Of a stretch of 64,000 nucleotides of DNA, positions 35,601 through 45,814 are shown piece by piece (the stretch's first letter is position 1; the number at the start of each line of letters is the position of its first letter). The notes under the pieces are model-generated. The model did not search any database, was not told the origin of the DNA, and saw nothing but the letters and a program-made list of their open reading frames with translations. Position numbers and translations under genes: made by a program. The DNA lies in assembly GCA_016946835.1 (NCBI GenBank), contig JACVTC010000093.1:517001-581000 (forward strand), written 5' to 3'. Source of the stretch: Neocallimastix lanati (nom. inval.) (Eukaryota; Neocallimastigomycota; Neocallimastigomycetes; Neocallimastigales; Neocallimastigaceae).

Positions 35601-35785
35601 AGACTAGGAAAAAATCATTTAAATTTGTATAACAGAATTTTTTTTTTAAACTAGGAAATAATGTTATCATTTAAATTTGTATATTAGATTTTTTTTTTAG
35701 AGTAGAAAATAAATATTATTATATAAATTTGTATACCAGACTAAAAAATAATAGCATCATTTAAATTTGTATTAGAAATTTTTCT
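35601..35785. repeat. Degenerate tandem repeat, about four units
   Basis: The pattern ACTAGGAAA ... ATCATTTAAATTTGTAT followed by a T-run recurs near 35603, 35650, 35700 and 35740, with unit length of about 45-65 bp. Each unit contains TAAATTTGTAT. Confidence 0.8.
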
Positions 35786-35966
35786 TTACTTTATCGTTTC
35801 GACGTCAATGATGGGTTCAATGGTACACAAATTGATTATAGTATAATAATCATTAATCACAATTGATACTAACATTATTAAGGTATTACAAAATATAAAA
35901 ATATGAAAATGGTAAAAGAAAATTTTTACAAAGACGACTGAAAAATATTATTAATCAAAGCTTTCA

Positions 35967-35989
35967 TTCCCCCGAGCTAATTGGGGGAA
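35967..35989. other. G+C-rich hairpin followed by poly-T
   Basis: TTCCCCC (35967-35973) and GGGGGAA (35983-35989) with a 9-base loop, then TCTCTCTCT and a T-run of about 25 from 36008. A five-G/five-C stem is exceptional in this region. Upstream, AATGATGG (near 35808) and GACTGAAA (near 35938) are reminiscent of C and D boxes, but the spacing is long and there is no terminal stem, so I do not call a snoRNA. Confidence 0.5.
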
Positions 35990-36002
35990 ATAAAAACATC
36001 TC

Positions 36003-36033
<31 letters not shown>

Positions 36034-36347
36034 TTTATTTTATTTTATTTTAATTATTATTATTATTTTTTTTTATGTTAATATATAAATGTATTTTATA
36101 CCTATTTCATTTGTCACATATATTCTAATAATTAATACAGTTAAATATAATAATAGTAAAAATAATTTTATTGAATAATCTATTTATTATACTTCATTAT
36201 TTATAAAATAATTAAACTATTACTAATAATATTTATATCATATATAAAAAATATTATTACATGGATTATTCATTATCTCCCTTATTTTATCTATATTACA
36301 TTAAAATTTTTATAATTATTTTGATGGTTTAAATTTTCATGAAAAAG

Positions 36348-36381
<34 letters not shown>

Positions 36382-36532
36382 TTTAACTATTAATGAATTA
36401 AATTCCTTATTATTATAAATAATTTTTTAATTATTATTCATAATTTATATAATTTTAAATATTATAAAAAATATATATATATATATATATTTTTAAAGTT
36501 ATTGAAACAAAAACAAAAAAAATATAAATACT

Positions 36533-36690
36533 AAAGGTCAATATTTATAATTGAATATCTTATAATTTATATGTATATTAAATGCCAATTAATATATAAC
36601 ATTTAAAACAAAAATAAGAAAGGTCAATATTTATGATTGAATATCTTAAAATTTATATATATTAAATGTCAATTAATATATAACATACTT
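36533..36690. repeat. Tandem duplication, about 85-bp period
   Basis: AAAGGTCAATATTTATAATT at 36533 and AAAGGTCAATATTTATGATT at 36619 both continue through GAATATCTTA to AATTAATATATAACAT. Confidence 0.9.
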
Positions 36691-38619
36691 GAAAATATTA
36701 TATGTTAATTATTTATATTGAATTAATTGTTAATGTAAAAAAAGATAATATATTAAAAAAACGGAATATATGGAAATTTTAATATAATAATATTGGTAAT
36801 TTTTATTATTATTTTATTTTTTAAAACTTTATTTATATATATTTTTATTTTATTAATCATAAATCATAAAAGTTATTAATTCCTTGGCTTTAATTTTTTA
36901 AATTTTTAAATTTAATATATAATATATATCAATCTAAAAAATTAATTTTTTGTTTTAATTTTTTTTTTTATTAAAGACATAATCATAAAAAAAATTATAT
37001 ATATATGTAAGTATAAACAAAACCAATTATATTTAATTATCATTGTTCACTTTCTTAATATAAAATATATTAATGTTTTAAAAAATTAATAAAATAATAA
37101 TAATAATAAAAGAAGCTGAAATAAATTTATACTATAATATATATATATATTTTATTTTTTACTTTAATGTTTAAACTTTTTGGAACAATATATTAGATAT
37201 ATTTCATATTCTCTTTTATTTTTATTTATTTATTTATATTTTTATTTATATATAAACGGTAAAAATTAAAATTTGTATTGCAAATTATATGGAATGAATG
37301 AAATTTATATATTATTTATTTTCAAGTATGACATTAAGATTTAAAGTATAATTAATAATGATGAGAAAAAAAAATTTATTTAAAAATTAATATAATCATT
37401 AAAATTAAAACTTTTTCTTTAATTTTTATATTTAATTAAAATAAAAATTGAATATTAAAAAAAAAATAATAAATACAATAAAATTATATTTAATTACTTC
37501 ATTTTTTTTTATCTATAGGAATAAAAGGTTACATCTAAATTTTTATTGGTATTAATATTAAAATTTTACCATTACATTTTACTTTCTGTCTTTATTGTCT
37601 AATTACATATTTTATTTCGTTTCACTAATATGATTATTATGATATACATTACAAATAAAAACTTTTATAAAGAATCAGAATAGAGTTATATTATATAATA
37701 ATATTATAGTAAAATTTATTTCATTCATTCTATATCTAAACAATGAATAATATAAGTAAGAAATAAATATTTTAATATTTAATAAATGAATAAAAAAATT
37801 TGTTTCAAAGTGTTAAAAATAATTTTGATGTTTTTTTTTTTTTTTTTCTGCTTTAGTTTTTTGTTTTACAATGCCAAAAATATTTCTCATTTAAATATTA
37901 CATATTGTACTTTTTAATTTAATATACATTGCTATTGTATTACAAATAAATTTATTTAATTAAAAAAAAATTACTTTTTTATTTATATTTGATGTTAATT
38001 AATATATGAAATGTTAAATAAAAATTTTTTTTTTTAATGATTACTATGAAATATGATAATTGTTGATAATCACAAAGTTTTATGATAAATTTTAAATAAT
38101 AATAAAATTAAATTAAATCATTTATCTATTTATTAAATTATAGATATTTAATTTAAATATTATTATAATTTCCTTTTAAATTGAGTAATAATAAATTTAC
38201 TACAATAATTTAATTTATAAAAAAAAAAAAAAAAGTTTAATTAATAAAAATAAATAAAAGAATAAATTTAATTTTATAAAATAAATTTTTTTTTTTTATT
38301 TTTCATTATTATTATAATTTTAAAATTAATAAATATTACAATAATATTAAAATAATAATTAAATTAAATAATATTAATTTTTTAAATAGAATTTTTTTTT
38401 TTTAAATAAAAAATATAAGGTAAAACAACAATATAAAAAAATTTATAAATTAAAAATATATAATAATAAAAACAATAAAATTATCATTGATTAGCTTTTA
38501 TTATTTTGAATTTATTATCAAAATTTTTTTTAAACTTATTTTAATTAATAAAAATTAAAAAATTTAATTCGTTTATATAAATTTCAATGTATTTTCATTT
38601 TCATTATTTTTTTTAGTAA

Positions 38620-38677
38620 ATATTATTAAATAAAGTTTATTTCTTGTCTCTAAAAAAAAAAAAAAAAAAAAAAAAAC
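38620..38677 (+). mobile_element. Possible LINE 3'-tail remnant
   Basis: TTAAATAAAGTTTATTTCTT followed by GTCTCT and an A-run of 24 resembles the tails at 30100-30143 and 31805-31842. No coding remnant lies upstream, so it would be an extremely truncated copy. Confidence 0.35.
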
Positions 38678-39218
38678 GTTTATATAATAAGAAAATAATA
38701 TTTTTTTATTATTTTTTATCATATTATCTTGTTATTAATTTTAAGGTTATGAGACATTTATTGTCATTTTTTTTTAATATAAAATTTTTCTATATAAACA
38801 CCAATTTTTTTCTCTTCGATTATTTTACTTTATTTTTTATTTTTAATATAATTATATAAAAGTATTATTAAATAAATATTATATAAATTAATTGTTTTTA
38901 ATTAGAAGTAAATGAAATATATATTTTAAAATAATTTGTATATAGTAAAAAATATATTTCTTTTTTTAGTAATTTTTTTTTAAAATTTCAAGAAAATTTT
39001 AACAACCATCTATTCAATAAATAATAATATAAAAGTGCTGGATTATTTTTATATTATCATACTAAATATTTATTAAAAAGAAAATTATAAAAATTTATAT
39101 TAATTATTATTTCAATATCTACTAAAATGAAATTTATTGGAATTTTATGTAAGATTTATTATATATTATTATTAATTATTTTTTTTTTTATTGAATTTAA
39201 ATTTGAAATTAATTGAAA

Positions 39219-41156
39219 ATGATTATTAATATAAATAAATATTTATATATTAATATTATAGCTGCTTTAACATTCTCAGTTCTTGTTAAAGCTGATTTTC
39301 TTGATAATGCTAAAAGAGCGGATTATTTTAAAATGACTGATAATGCAGTCCCAACATTCGCTATAACAATGCCAAGTGAAGAATATGAGCAACTCAAAAC
39401 AACCATTACATCAAATGTTGGTTTTGGAGGCTTTGGTGGTTTTGGTGGTTTTGGTGGAGGCGGCTTCGGCGGTTGGGGTGACTTCGGTGGTGGTAATAAT
39501 GGTGGCTGGAATTTTGGTGGCAATAATGGAGGTAACAATGGAGGTTGGAATTGGTTTGGTAAAAAGAAGCGTTCTGTTGAAAGAGAAGAAGCTGAGAAAG
39601 CACAACTTTTAAAACGCCAAGAATTCCAAATGGATAAAACTAAAAAAGACTTCAAAACTAAAAATGCAAGTATGGTTTTCACTTTAAATGGTACTAATAA
39701 GACTTTCAATGAAGTTACTTTCTCATTAGCTGGTGTTTCTTCTCAATACTATGCCAAACAAGCTTTTAATATTAAGGTTCGTAATGATGAACTCTATGGT
39801 AGAAAACAATTCCGTATTCGTTCTGATGCTAGAGAACCAACAATGATTCGTTCAAAACTTTTCTGTGATGTTAGTAATCGTTTAGGTCTTGTAAATTCTG
39901 TCTCTGCTAATTATATTAAATTAAGTGTTAACGGTGAGGATTTAGGTTTCTACGTTATTATGGATTCATTAAAATTAACTTATGTTAATATTGAATATGG
40001 TGATAAAGATAGTACAAATTTAATTCAATGTAAAGATTTAAGTGCTTACTTAACCTCCAGTAGTGTCAATGGTAAATGTTTATCTGAAAATGAAGACAAT
40101 CCAGATATAAGTGCTTTTAACCAATTTGTTTCCCAATTAGATAGTGCTAATACAATTAATCAAATGAATCAAGTTTTGGATGTTGAAAACTTCTTTAAGG
40201 TTACTATTTTAGAATGGCTCACAGGTTCATGGGATCATTACACTCTTTTCGGTCACAATTACAATGTTTATAAAATTCCAAATGGTAAATGGGAAGTATC
40301 TCTTTACGATTTTGATGCCACTTGGGGTCAAGATCTTGCACTTAGTTTCCCAACTGCTGGTACTCCAGCTGGTTTAAATGCTAATAATGTTGATACTTGG
40401 CCTAAAGCTAAGTTCGAGGACTGGATTAATACTCAAAAACAACATCCACTTGCTGTTATAATGAATGAAGATAAGAATCTTTTTATTAAATATCTACAAG
40501 AAATTATTGATTCTACTTTTAATCCAGGACTTTTATTTGATAGAATTGATGAAATTAAAGATTTTATTAGACCATACGTTAAAGATGATAGAACTAAAAA
40601 ATTAGGTAGATTGAATCCAAATACCTCTTGTACTGAATATACCTATGAGAATTTCGAAGAATGTAGTGAATTCACTACAATAAACAATACATTTATTGGA
40701 TCTCAAAGTCATTCCTATGGTTTAAAGAAATGGATTCTTGATCGTTTTGTATTCATTTGTAGTACTTATAGTGTTGATTGTAGTGTTGGTCAAGAGTATT
40801 TAAATAACTTTGACTATCGTAACACCACTAAAAAAAGTAAAACTACTAGTCCTAAAACAGCTACACAATCAAATCCTCAAGCTTCTAGTTCTTCTTGTTG
40901 GTCAAATTCTTTAGGATACAATTGTTGTAGTGATTCAAATACTCAAGTGTACTATGAAGATCAAGATGGTCAATGGGGTATTGAAAATAATAATTGGTGT
41001 GGTATTTCCAGAGGAAGTAATGCTGCTGCTCCATGTTGGTCTGAAAGTCTTGGATATAAATGTTGTTCATCATGTGGACAAGTATACTTCACCGATGAAA
41101 ATGGAAGATGGAGTGTTGAAAATGATGACTGGTGTGGTTTACTAGCCAACTGTTAA
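39219..41156 (+). CDS. CotH-family protein with two C-terminal fungal dockerins
   Basis: 645 residues. I start at ATG 39219; an upstream in-frame TTG at 39213 is not a plausible eukaryotic start. A signal peptide covers about 1-25 (IIAALTFSVLVKA). A Gly-rich insert (GGFGG/NNGGW repeats, about 67-115) is followed by GKKKR, and interrupts the N-terminal part of the CotH region. The CotH core runs to about 520: LYGRKQFRIRSD, MIRSKLFCDV, LFGHNYNVYK, VSLYDFDATWGQD. Two CBM10-type fungal dockerins close the protein, at about 560-596 and 606-645, each C-W-S-x-S-L-G-Y-x-C-C ... W-x-x-E-N-x-x-W-C-G. In gut fungi these modules dock proteins into cellulosomes. CotH kinase activity is inferred. It is a paralogue of the dockerin-free gene at 11446. 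Confidence 0.95.
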   Translation: MIININKYLYINIIAALTFSVLVKADFLDNAKRADYFKMTDNAVPTFAITMPSEEYEQLKTTITSNVGFGGFGGFGGFGGGGFGGWGDFGGGNNGGWNFGGNNGGNNGGWNWFGKKKRSVEREEAEKAQLLKRQEFQMDKTKKDFKTKNASMVFTLNGTNKTFNEVTFSLAGVSSQYYAKQAFNIKVRNDELYGRKQFRIRSDAREPTMIRSKLFCDVSNRLGLVNSVSANYIKLSVNGEDLGFYVIMDSLKLTYVNIEYGDKDSTNLIQCKDLSAYLTSSSVNGKCLSENEDNPDISAFNQFVSQLDSANTINQMNQVLDVENFFKVTILEWLTGSWDHYTLFGHNYNVYKIPNGKWEVSLYDFDATWGQDLALSFPTAGTPAGLNANNVDTWPKAKFEDWINTQKQHPLAVIMNEDKNLFIKYLQEIIDSTFNPGLLFDRIDEIKDFIRPYVKDDRTKKLGRLNPNTSCTEYTYENFEECSEFTTINNTFIGSQSHSYGLKKWILDRFVFICSTYSVDCSVGQEYLNNFDYRNTTKKSKTTSPKTATQSNPQASSSSCWSNSLGYNCCSDSNTQVYYEDQDGQWGIENNNWCGISRGSNAAAPCWSESLGYKCCSSCGQVYFTDENGRWSVENDDWCGLLANC

Positions 41157-41356
41157 AAAAAATAATAATAATTAATTAATTGATTATATTCGTAGAAAAA
41201 AAAAAAATTTTTTTTAGTTTAATTTTTAGAAGTAATTTCAAAATATTTTAATTAGTCGTTGTAAAATATATATATGAAATTTTAAAATGTATTATAAAGT
41301 TAATTAAAAAAAATAAAGTAAAAATAAACAATAAGGGAATTATTAATATTACAAAA

Positions 41357-41395
<39 letters not shown>

Positions 41396-41676
41396 CTTAA
41401 AAATTATATTAGAGTTGAGTTATTTTTAATTTCTCTTTTATTTATTTATTTATTTAATTATTTATATATTCATTACTTTAAAAAAGTATTCAAAATAATT
41501 TATTATTATAAATATATGTATTTAAGCTTAAAAGAAAATTGAAAACTTGATATTTATCATCGGAGTTTATTATGACATTTATTAAAAGCATAAAAACAAT
41601 AGATCATTTAGGCTATAATGAAATGTAAAAAAAGTATTGGACTTAACTTTTTTTTTTTTTTTTTTATATAATATAT

Positions 41677-41717
41677 AATTTTTTGAACGGAATAATATAT
41701 GTTCCGTTCAAAAAATT
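41677..41717. repeat. Perfect inverted repeat, 16-bp arms
   Basis: AATTTTTTGAACGGAA at 41677-41692 and its exact reverse complement at 41702-41717, with a 9-base spacer. Confidence 0.95.
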
Positions 41718-42544
41718 TTTTATAATAGTACAAAATATATTTTTAATTATTTCAAATTATTTCAAATTAGTATATAATATATATTTTAATAATCTAGAGT
41801 AGGCCATAAACAAATTAAAGATTTATAAATCAATTATTTAATTAATATAATTGATTTATAAAATAATAAATATAAAACATAATAAAAAAAACTGGCCGTT
41901 TTTAAAAAAATTTCTATTTTAATTTTTTTTTTTTTATTATTATAAAGTAAAAATATTTAATTTTAATTATAAATTATATTTTTTTCTTTCGAACTTTTTT
42001 TTTTTATATTATTATTATATATAAAGATTTTTTTATAAATAATATAGAAAAGACGGTTCACCAAAAATTTTTATATCTATTAATTTATATTTATAATTAT
42101 TACAAAGATCTAAAATTATTTCATAACCAAAATATTTTTTATTTATTATTTTAATATGATAAAAGTTTTATTATTATAAAACCAATATTTTAATTATTAT
42201 TATTATTATTATTATTATTTTTTTATTATCATTATAAATGCAATAATTATTATTATTGTTATTATTTAATATAATTTTAATTAAAATTAATTATATAAAA
42301 GAAATTTAATATTATATTTATAATATTAAATTATAAATAATTAATAATTGATAATTGTTGAAAATAAAGTTTAATATTATTTATTTTATTATAATCAATT
42401 TCACTTTGCAATATTATAAAGTTTTTTATAAATATAGAAATGTGATTTAGCTACATTCATATAATTTATGTAATGTGTAATTTTATGTAATTATATAATA
42501 TGACATAAAAAGAGCCTTACATTATTTTATAAGGATTTTAAATA

Positions 42545-42709
<165 letters not shown>

Positions 42710-43784
42710 TTATTTATTTTAGTATTATTTTTACAAGATTATAAGTTATGTACTATATATATAAGTTAAAAACTTTCTGAAAAATAAAACTTAAAATTCA
42801 TATTACTGAAATCTCATAAGGAATTTCAATATCTTTAGAATCTAAAACGAGGTATCGATAGTAAAATATAAAAGGAAATAAAATAAAATAAATATAAAAT
42901 AAAATAAATATAAAATAAAAACTATTAATTATTATAAGGAATTAATGATTATAAGAAAAGAAAAGAAAATAATTATTCAAATTAATAAATATTTTTGAAG
43001 ATATAATTATAAAAAGTAGTAATTTTAATATTATAAAAAAAAAGTAATTCTTTTATTATTATAATGAAATAATAATTACATTTGGTATATTAGTAATTGT
43101 AATTATTAATAGTAAAAATTTTTGAAAAATAGAGATTTTAAATATAACACTTTATCAGAAATAATAAATAATAAATTATAAATTATAAAATTTAAATAAT
43201 TAATATTAAATATTAAATATTAAATATTAAATATTAAATATTAAATGTTGAATGTTACACAAAGATACATACCACTATAATTAATAGATATTGGTAATAA
43301 TACTATTATTATTACTAAAAATTTTTAATAAATTTAATGATATTTTATATTATTTTTAAAAAATATTTATTATTTAAAATTTTTTTTTTAAAAATAATCA
43401 TAATATTTTTTTTTAAAAATAGTCATGATATTTATTAAGAAAAACAATAATAGCAAATTTTTTATAAAGACTTTGTTAATTAATAAATTAAGTGATCTTT
43501 TATTAATTATATCCTTTTTGGAAAAATGATATAATAAATAAAATTTTGACAAAAAGATTATCCTTTTTAATGTCTTTACTGGAAATGACATATTATATAT
43601 TTTTAATAGAATTATTCTAATTGTAAATGTTTGAATGTTAATTACTAACTTTATTAATTTTATCTTTTTTTCCTAATTTCTTTTTCTTAGACTTCTTAAA
43701 CTAGGAATAAACTTTACTAAATAATATTTATTAAAGAAAAAAAAAAAAATACATGAAATTATATTACATTAATATTAAAAAACT

Positions 43785-43975
43785 ACATTGTGAGTTTCAA
43801 GGACGAAATAGCCTCAAACTCTTCCCATAATTGATGATAATTCCAATGTGATTAAAAATTCACATACTTCCGGTCTTCCTAATTGTTACTGATTATATAT
43901 GGATCACTGTTCTTAAAAATTATTTCATATTTTTAAAATATATTATATTATATCCTACTCTGGTTAATTCTCTCA
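43785..43975 (+). ncRNA. Candidate C/D-box snoRNA in a G+C-richer island
   Basis: Within a higher-G+C stretch, 43824-43900 has TTGATGA (43831-43837, box C-like) and CTGA (43889-43892, box D) about 50 bases apart. ATAAT just before and ATTAT just after could pair as the terminal stem. Immediately 5' (43790-43830) is a hairpin, GAGTTTCAAGG with CCTCAAACTC. A guide would lie just before CTGA (TCCTAATTGTTA), but I could not match it to rRNA from memory. Both boxes are short and can arise by chance. Confidence 0.3.
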
Positions 43976-43992
43976 TTTAGAATAATCATTCT

Positions 43993-44030
<38 letters not shown>

Positions 44031-44249
44031 GCCGCAATTATTGCGAACTTTAATCTTTATTTATTTATTCATTTAATAATTACATGAATATTTTTTATAC
44101 TACAAAAAAAAAAAAAAAAAAAAAAAAAAGCACAGAATTAATAAAAAAATAATTATTATTTGTTCAATTAGAACATAATAATATTTAAAATAGTAACATG
44201 AAATATAAAGTAATATTAAAAATAAAGTGTATAAATAAATTCAAAAAAA

Positions 44250-44540
44250 AAAGTTCATATGGAACGAACCTCACCTCCATATTACTTATTCCGGATTAGG
44301 GTTTGAATTGACTATCTGAAAGAAATTATAGTCTTCTCCTTCAGAGGTGTTGGCCCTTCTATCCTGTCTAACTGCATTTTCAGCGTTGAAGCTCTATAAT
44401 CATTCTTAGCGGTGCAATTTTAAGTTAAATGCTTTATACTAAAACCGGTTACACTATTTGTAACAGGAATTTATACCATAATCTCTTTAATATTATTCAT
44501 TAATATGATTTTCTATTCACTCCCTTCCATGGGAAATCTT
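44250..44540 (-). ncRNA. Unidentified G+C-richer segment, candidate Pol III RNA
   Basis: About 290 bp of roughly 38 percent G+C with no ORF. Read on the minus strand it ends with a stem ATATGGA ... TCCATAT enclosing GGTGAGGTTCGT, then GAAC and a run of ten T (complement of 44243-44252), as expected for RNA polymerase III termination. GAGGTTCGTTCC is B-box-like. The minus strand also carries TTCAAACCCTAATCCGG. It matches none of U1, U4, U5, U6, 5S or tRNA that I can recall. RNase P, RNase MRP, SRP or telomerase RNA remain open. Confidence 0.35.
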
Positions 44541-44689
44541 AAATCAGTTTATTCAATTTAATTTTCAAAAGTAAATATTAGACTATTGTAATTATTTAAA
44601 TAGCTAAACCTTTATAAAAAAAAAAATAGAATATTATATATAAGTATTTGAGGTTAGAATTTGATATTTAATTTTTATATATATTTTGA

Positions 44690-44833
44690 GAGTTGGGGTA
44701 TTTCGCCAAGTTGAATTCACCAATTGAAAATTATTATATAAATAAATATTTACTTAAATAAATTAAAATATTATTAATATTGTATAAAAAAAATTTTTTT
44801 TTTTCATATATAGATATCTTTGCAAATATCTAT

Positions 44834-44878
<45 letters not shown>

Positions 44879-45445
44879 AAATAATAAAATAAATAATATA
44901 AACAGTATAGTAATAATTATAAAAGAATTGTCATTAATAATTTTAATAGCGATTAAAATTATAAATAATAATTATTATTATTCACATATATATATATAAA
45001 TGAATTAATAAAAATAATATTATAGTACTTTAGATAAACTTAAAAAAGTTATTCTTACAACATTTTAAAATATATTTTTATAGTTAAATATATTTTTATA
45101 AATAATTATTTTATTACTATTTTATATAATATAAAATATATCTTTATAGTTAAATATATTTTTATATTTAAATATATTTTTTATAAATAATTATTTTATT
45201 ACTATTTTACAAAATTACTAAAATATATCTTTATAATTAAATATATTTTATAAATAATTATTTTATTATATTAAAAATATATCATTTATAAAATTAATTT
45301 TAAATAATATTGGTTATTAAATAAATATTATTAAAAAGTTTTAAAAAACATTTTTTGAATTTTTATTTATTTATTTATTCATTCATTCATTTATATCAAT
45401 ACGCCACTTGGCGAAATGCAACATTTTAATAATACTCCAATTAAC
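44690..45445. mobile_element. Inverted-repeat-bounded AT-rich segment, possible MITE
   Basis: GTATTTCGCCAAGTTG at 44698-44713 and CCACTTGGCGAAATGC at 45404-45419 share a 12-base inverted core, ATTTCGCCAAGT. The interior is non-coding and holds (AAAT)n and a three-unit tandem repeat. The right end (ATACGCCACTTGGCGAAATG) resembles 951-970 in the Copia LTR region (ATACGCCATATTTTCCGAAA). Could instead be two LTR fragments. Confidence 0.35.
45061..45275. repeat. Three-unit tandem repeat
   Basis: AAAATATATCTTTATAGTTA followed by AATATATTTTTATAAATAAT and TATTTTATTACTATTTTA recurs near 45066, 45133 and 45219 with small indels. Confidence 0.85.
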
Positions 45446-45557
45446 TCTCCCTCATATTTTTTTAATCAGAAAGTATTAATTTTATTAATTTTATTAATTT
45501 AGTTAGTTCATTAATTAATAGATTAATCTATAGTAATTTAATTAAATCAATATTTGT

Positions 45558-45591
<34 letters not shown>

Positions 45592-45721
45592 AAAAGAAAA
45601 AAAAATAGTAAAATTTTATATAAATAAATAATATATAAACTAAAATATATATATAAAAAAAAGAATAATAAAAAAATAAAAAATAAAATAAAAATAAAAA
45701 TAAAATAAGATATATATTAAC

Positions 45722-45762
<41 letters not shown>

Positions 45763-45814
45763 CAAAAAATATAAACGAAATAAGCAATTATTTGTATATA
45801 CATTTAAAAAAAAA
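45446..45814. other. Upstream region of the reductase-like gene
   Basis: AT-rich with poly-A at 45560-45603 and (TA)n at 45740-45761. The minus-strand frame here is translated poly-A. The ATG at 45815 follows a run of A, a favourable start context. Confidence 0.6.

Larger units (their letters stand above)
35990..39218. other. AT-rich intergenic region
   Basis: Contains poly-T at 36008-36032, poly-A at 36352-36379, a tandem duplication at 36533-36690 and a LINE-like tail at 38620-38677. The open frame at 38644-38859 starts inside an A-run and is Phe/Tyr-rich noise. No gene is supported. Confidence 0.6.

Noticed and set aside
39213-39218. TTG at 39213 as start of the dockerin CotH gene
   Set aside because: A eukaryotic nuclear gene should start at ATG; ATG 39219 is in frame two codons later and precedes the signal peptide.
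39323-39709. Pro/Lys-rich minus frames opposite the CotH gene
   Set aside because: Antisense translation of the Gly-rich insert.
45560-45787. 75-codon minus frame upstream of the reductase-like gene
   Set aside because: Poly-A/TA composition; no domain, and it overlaps the likely promoter region.
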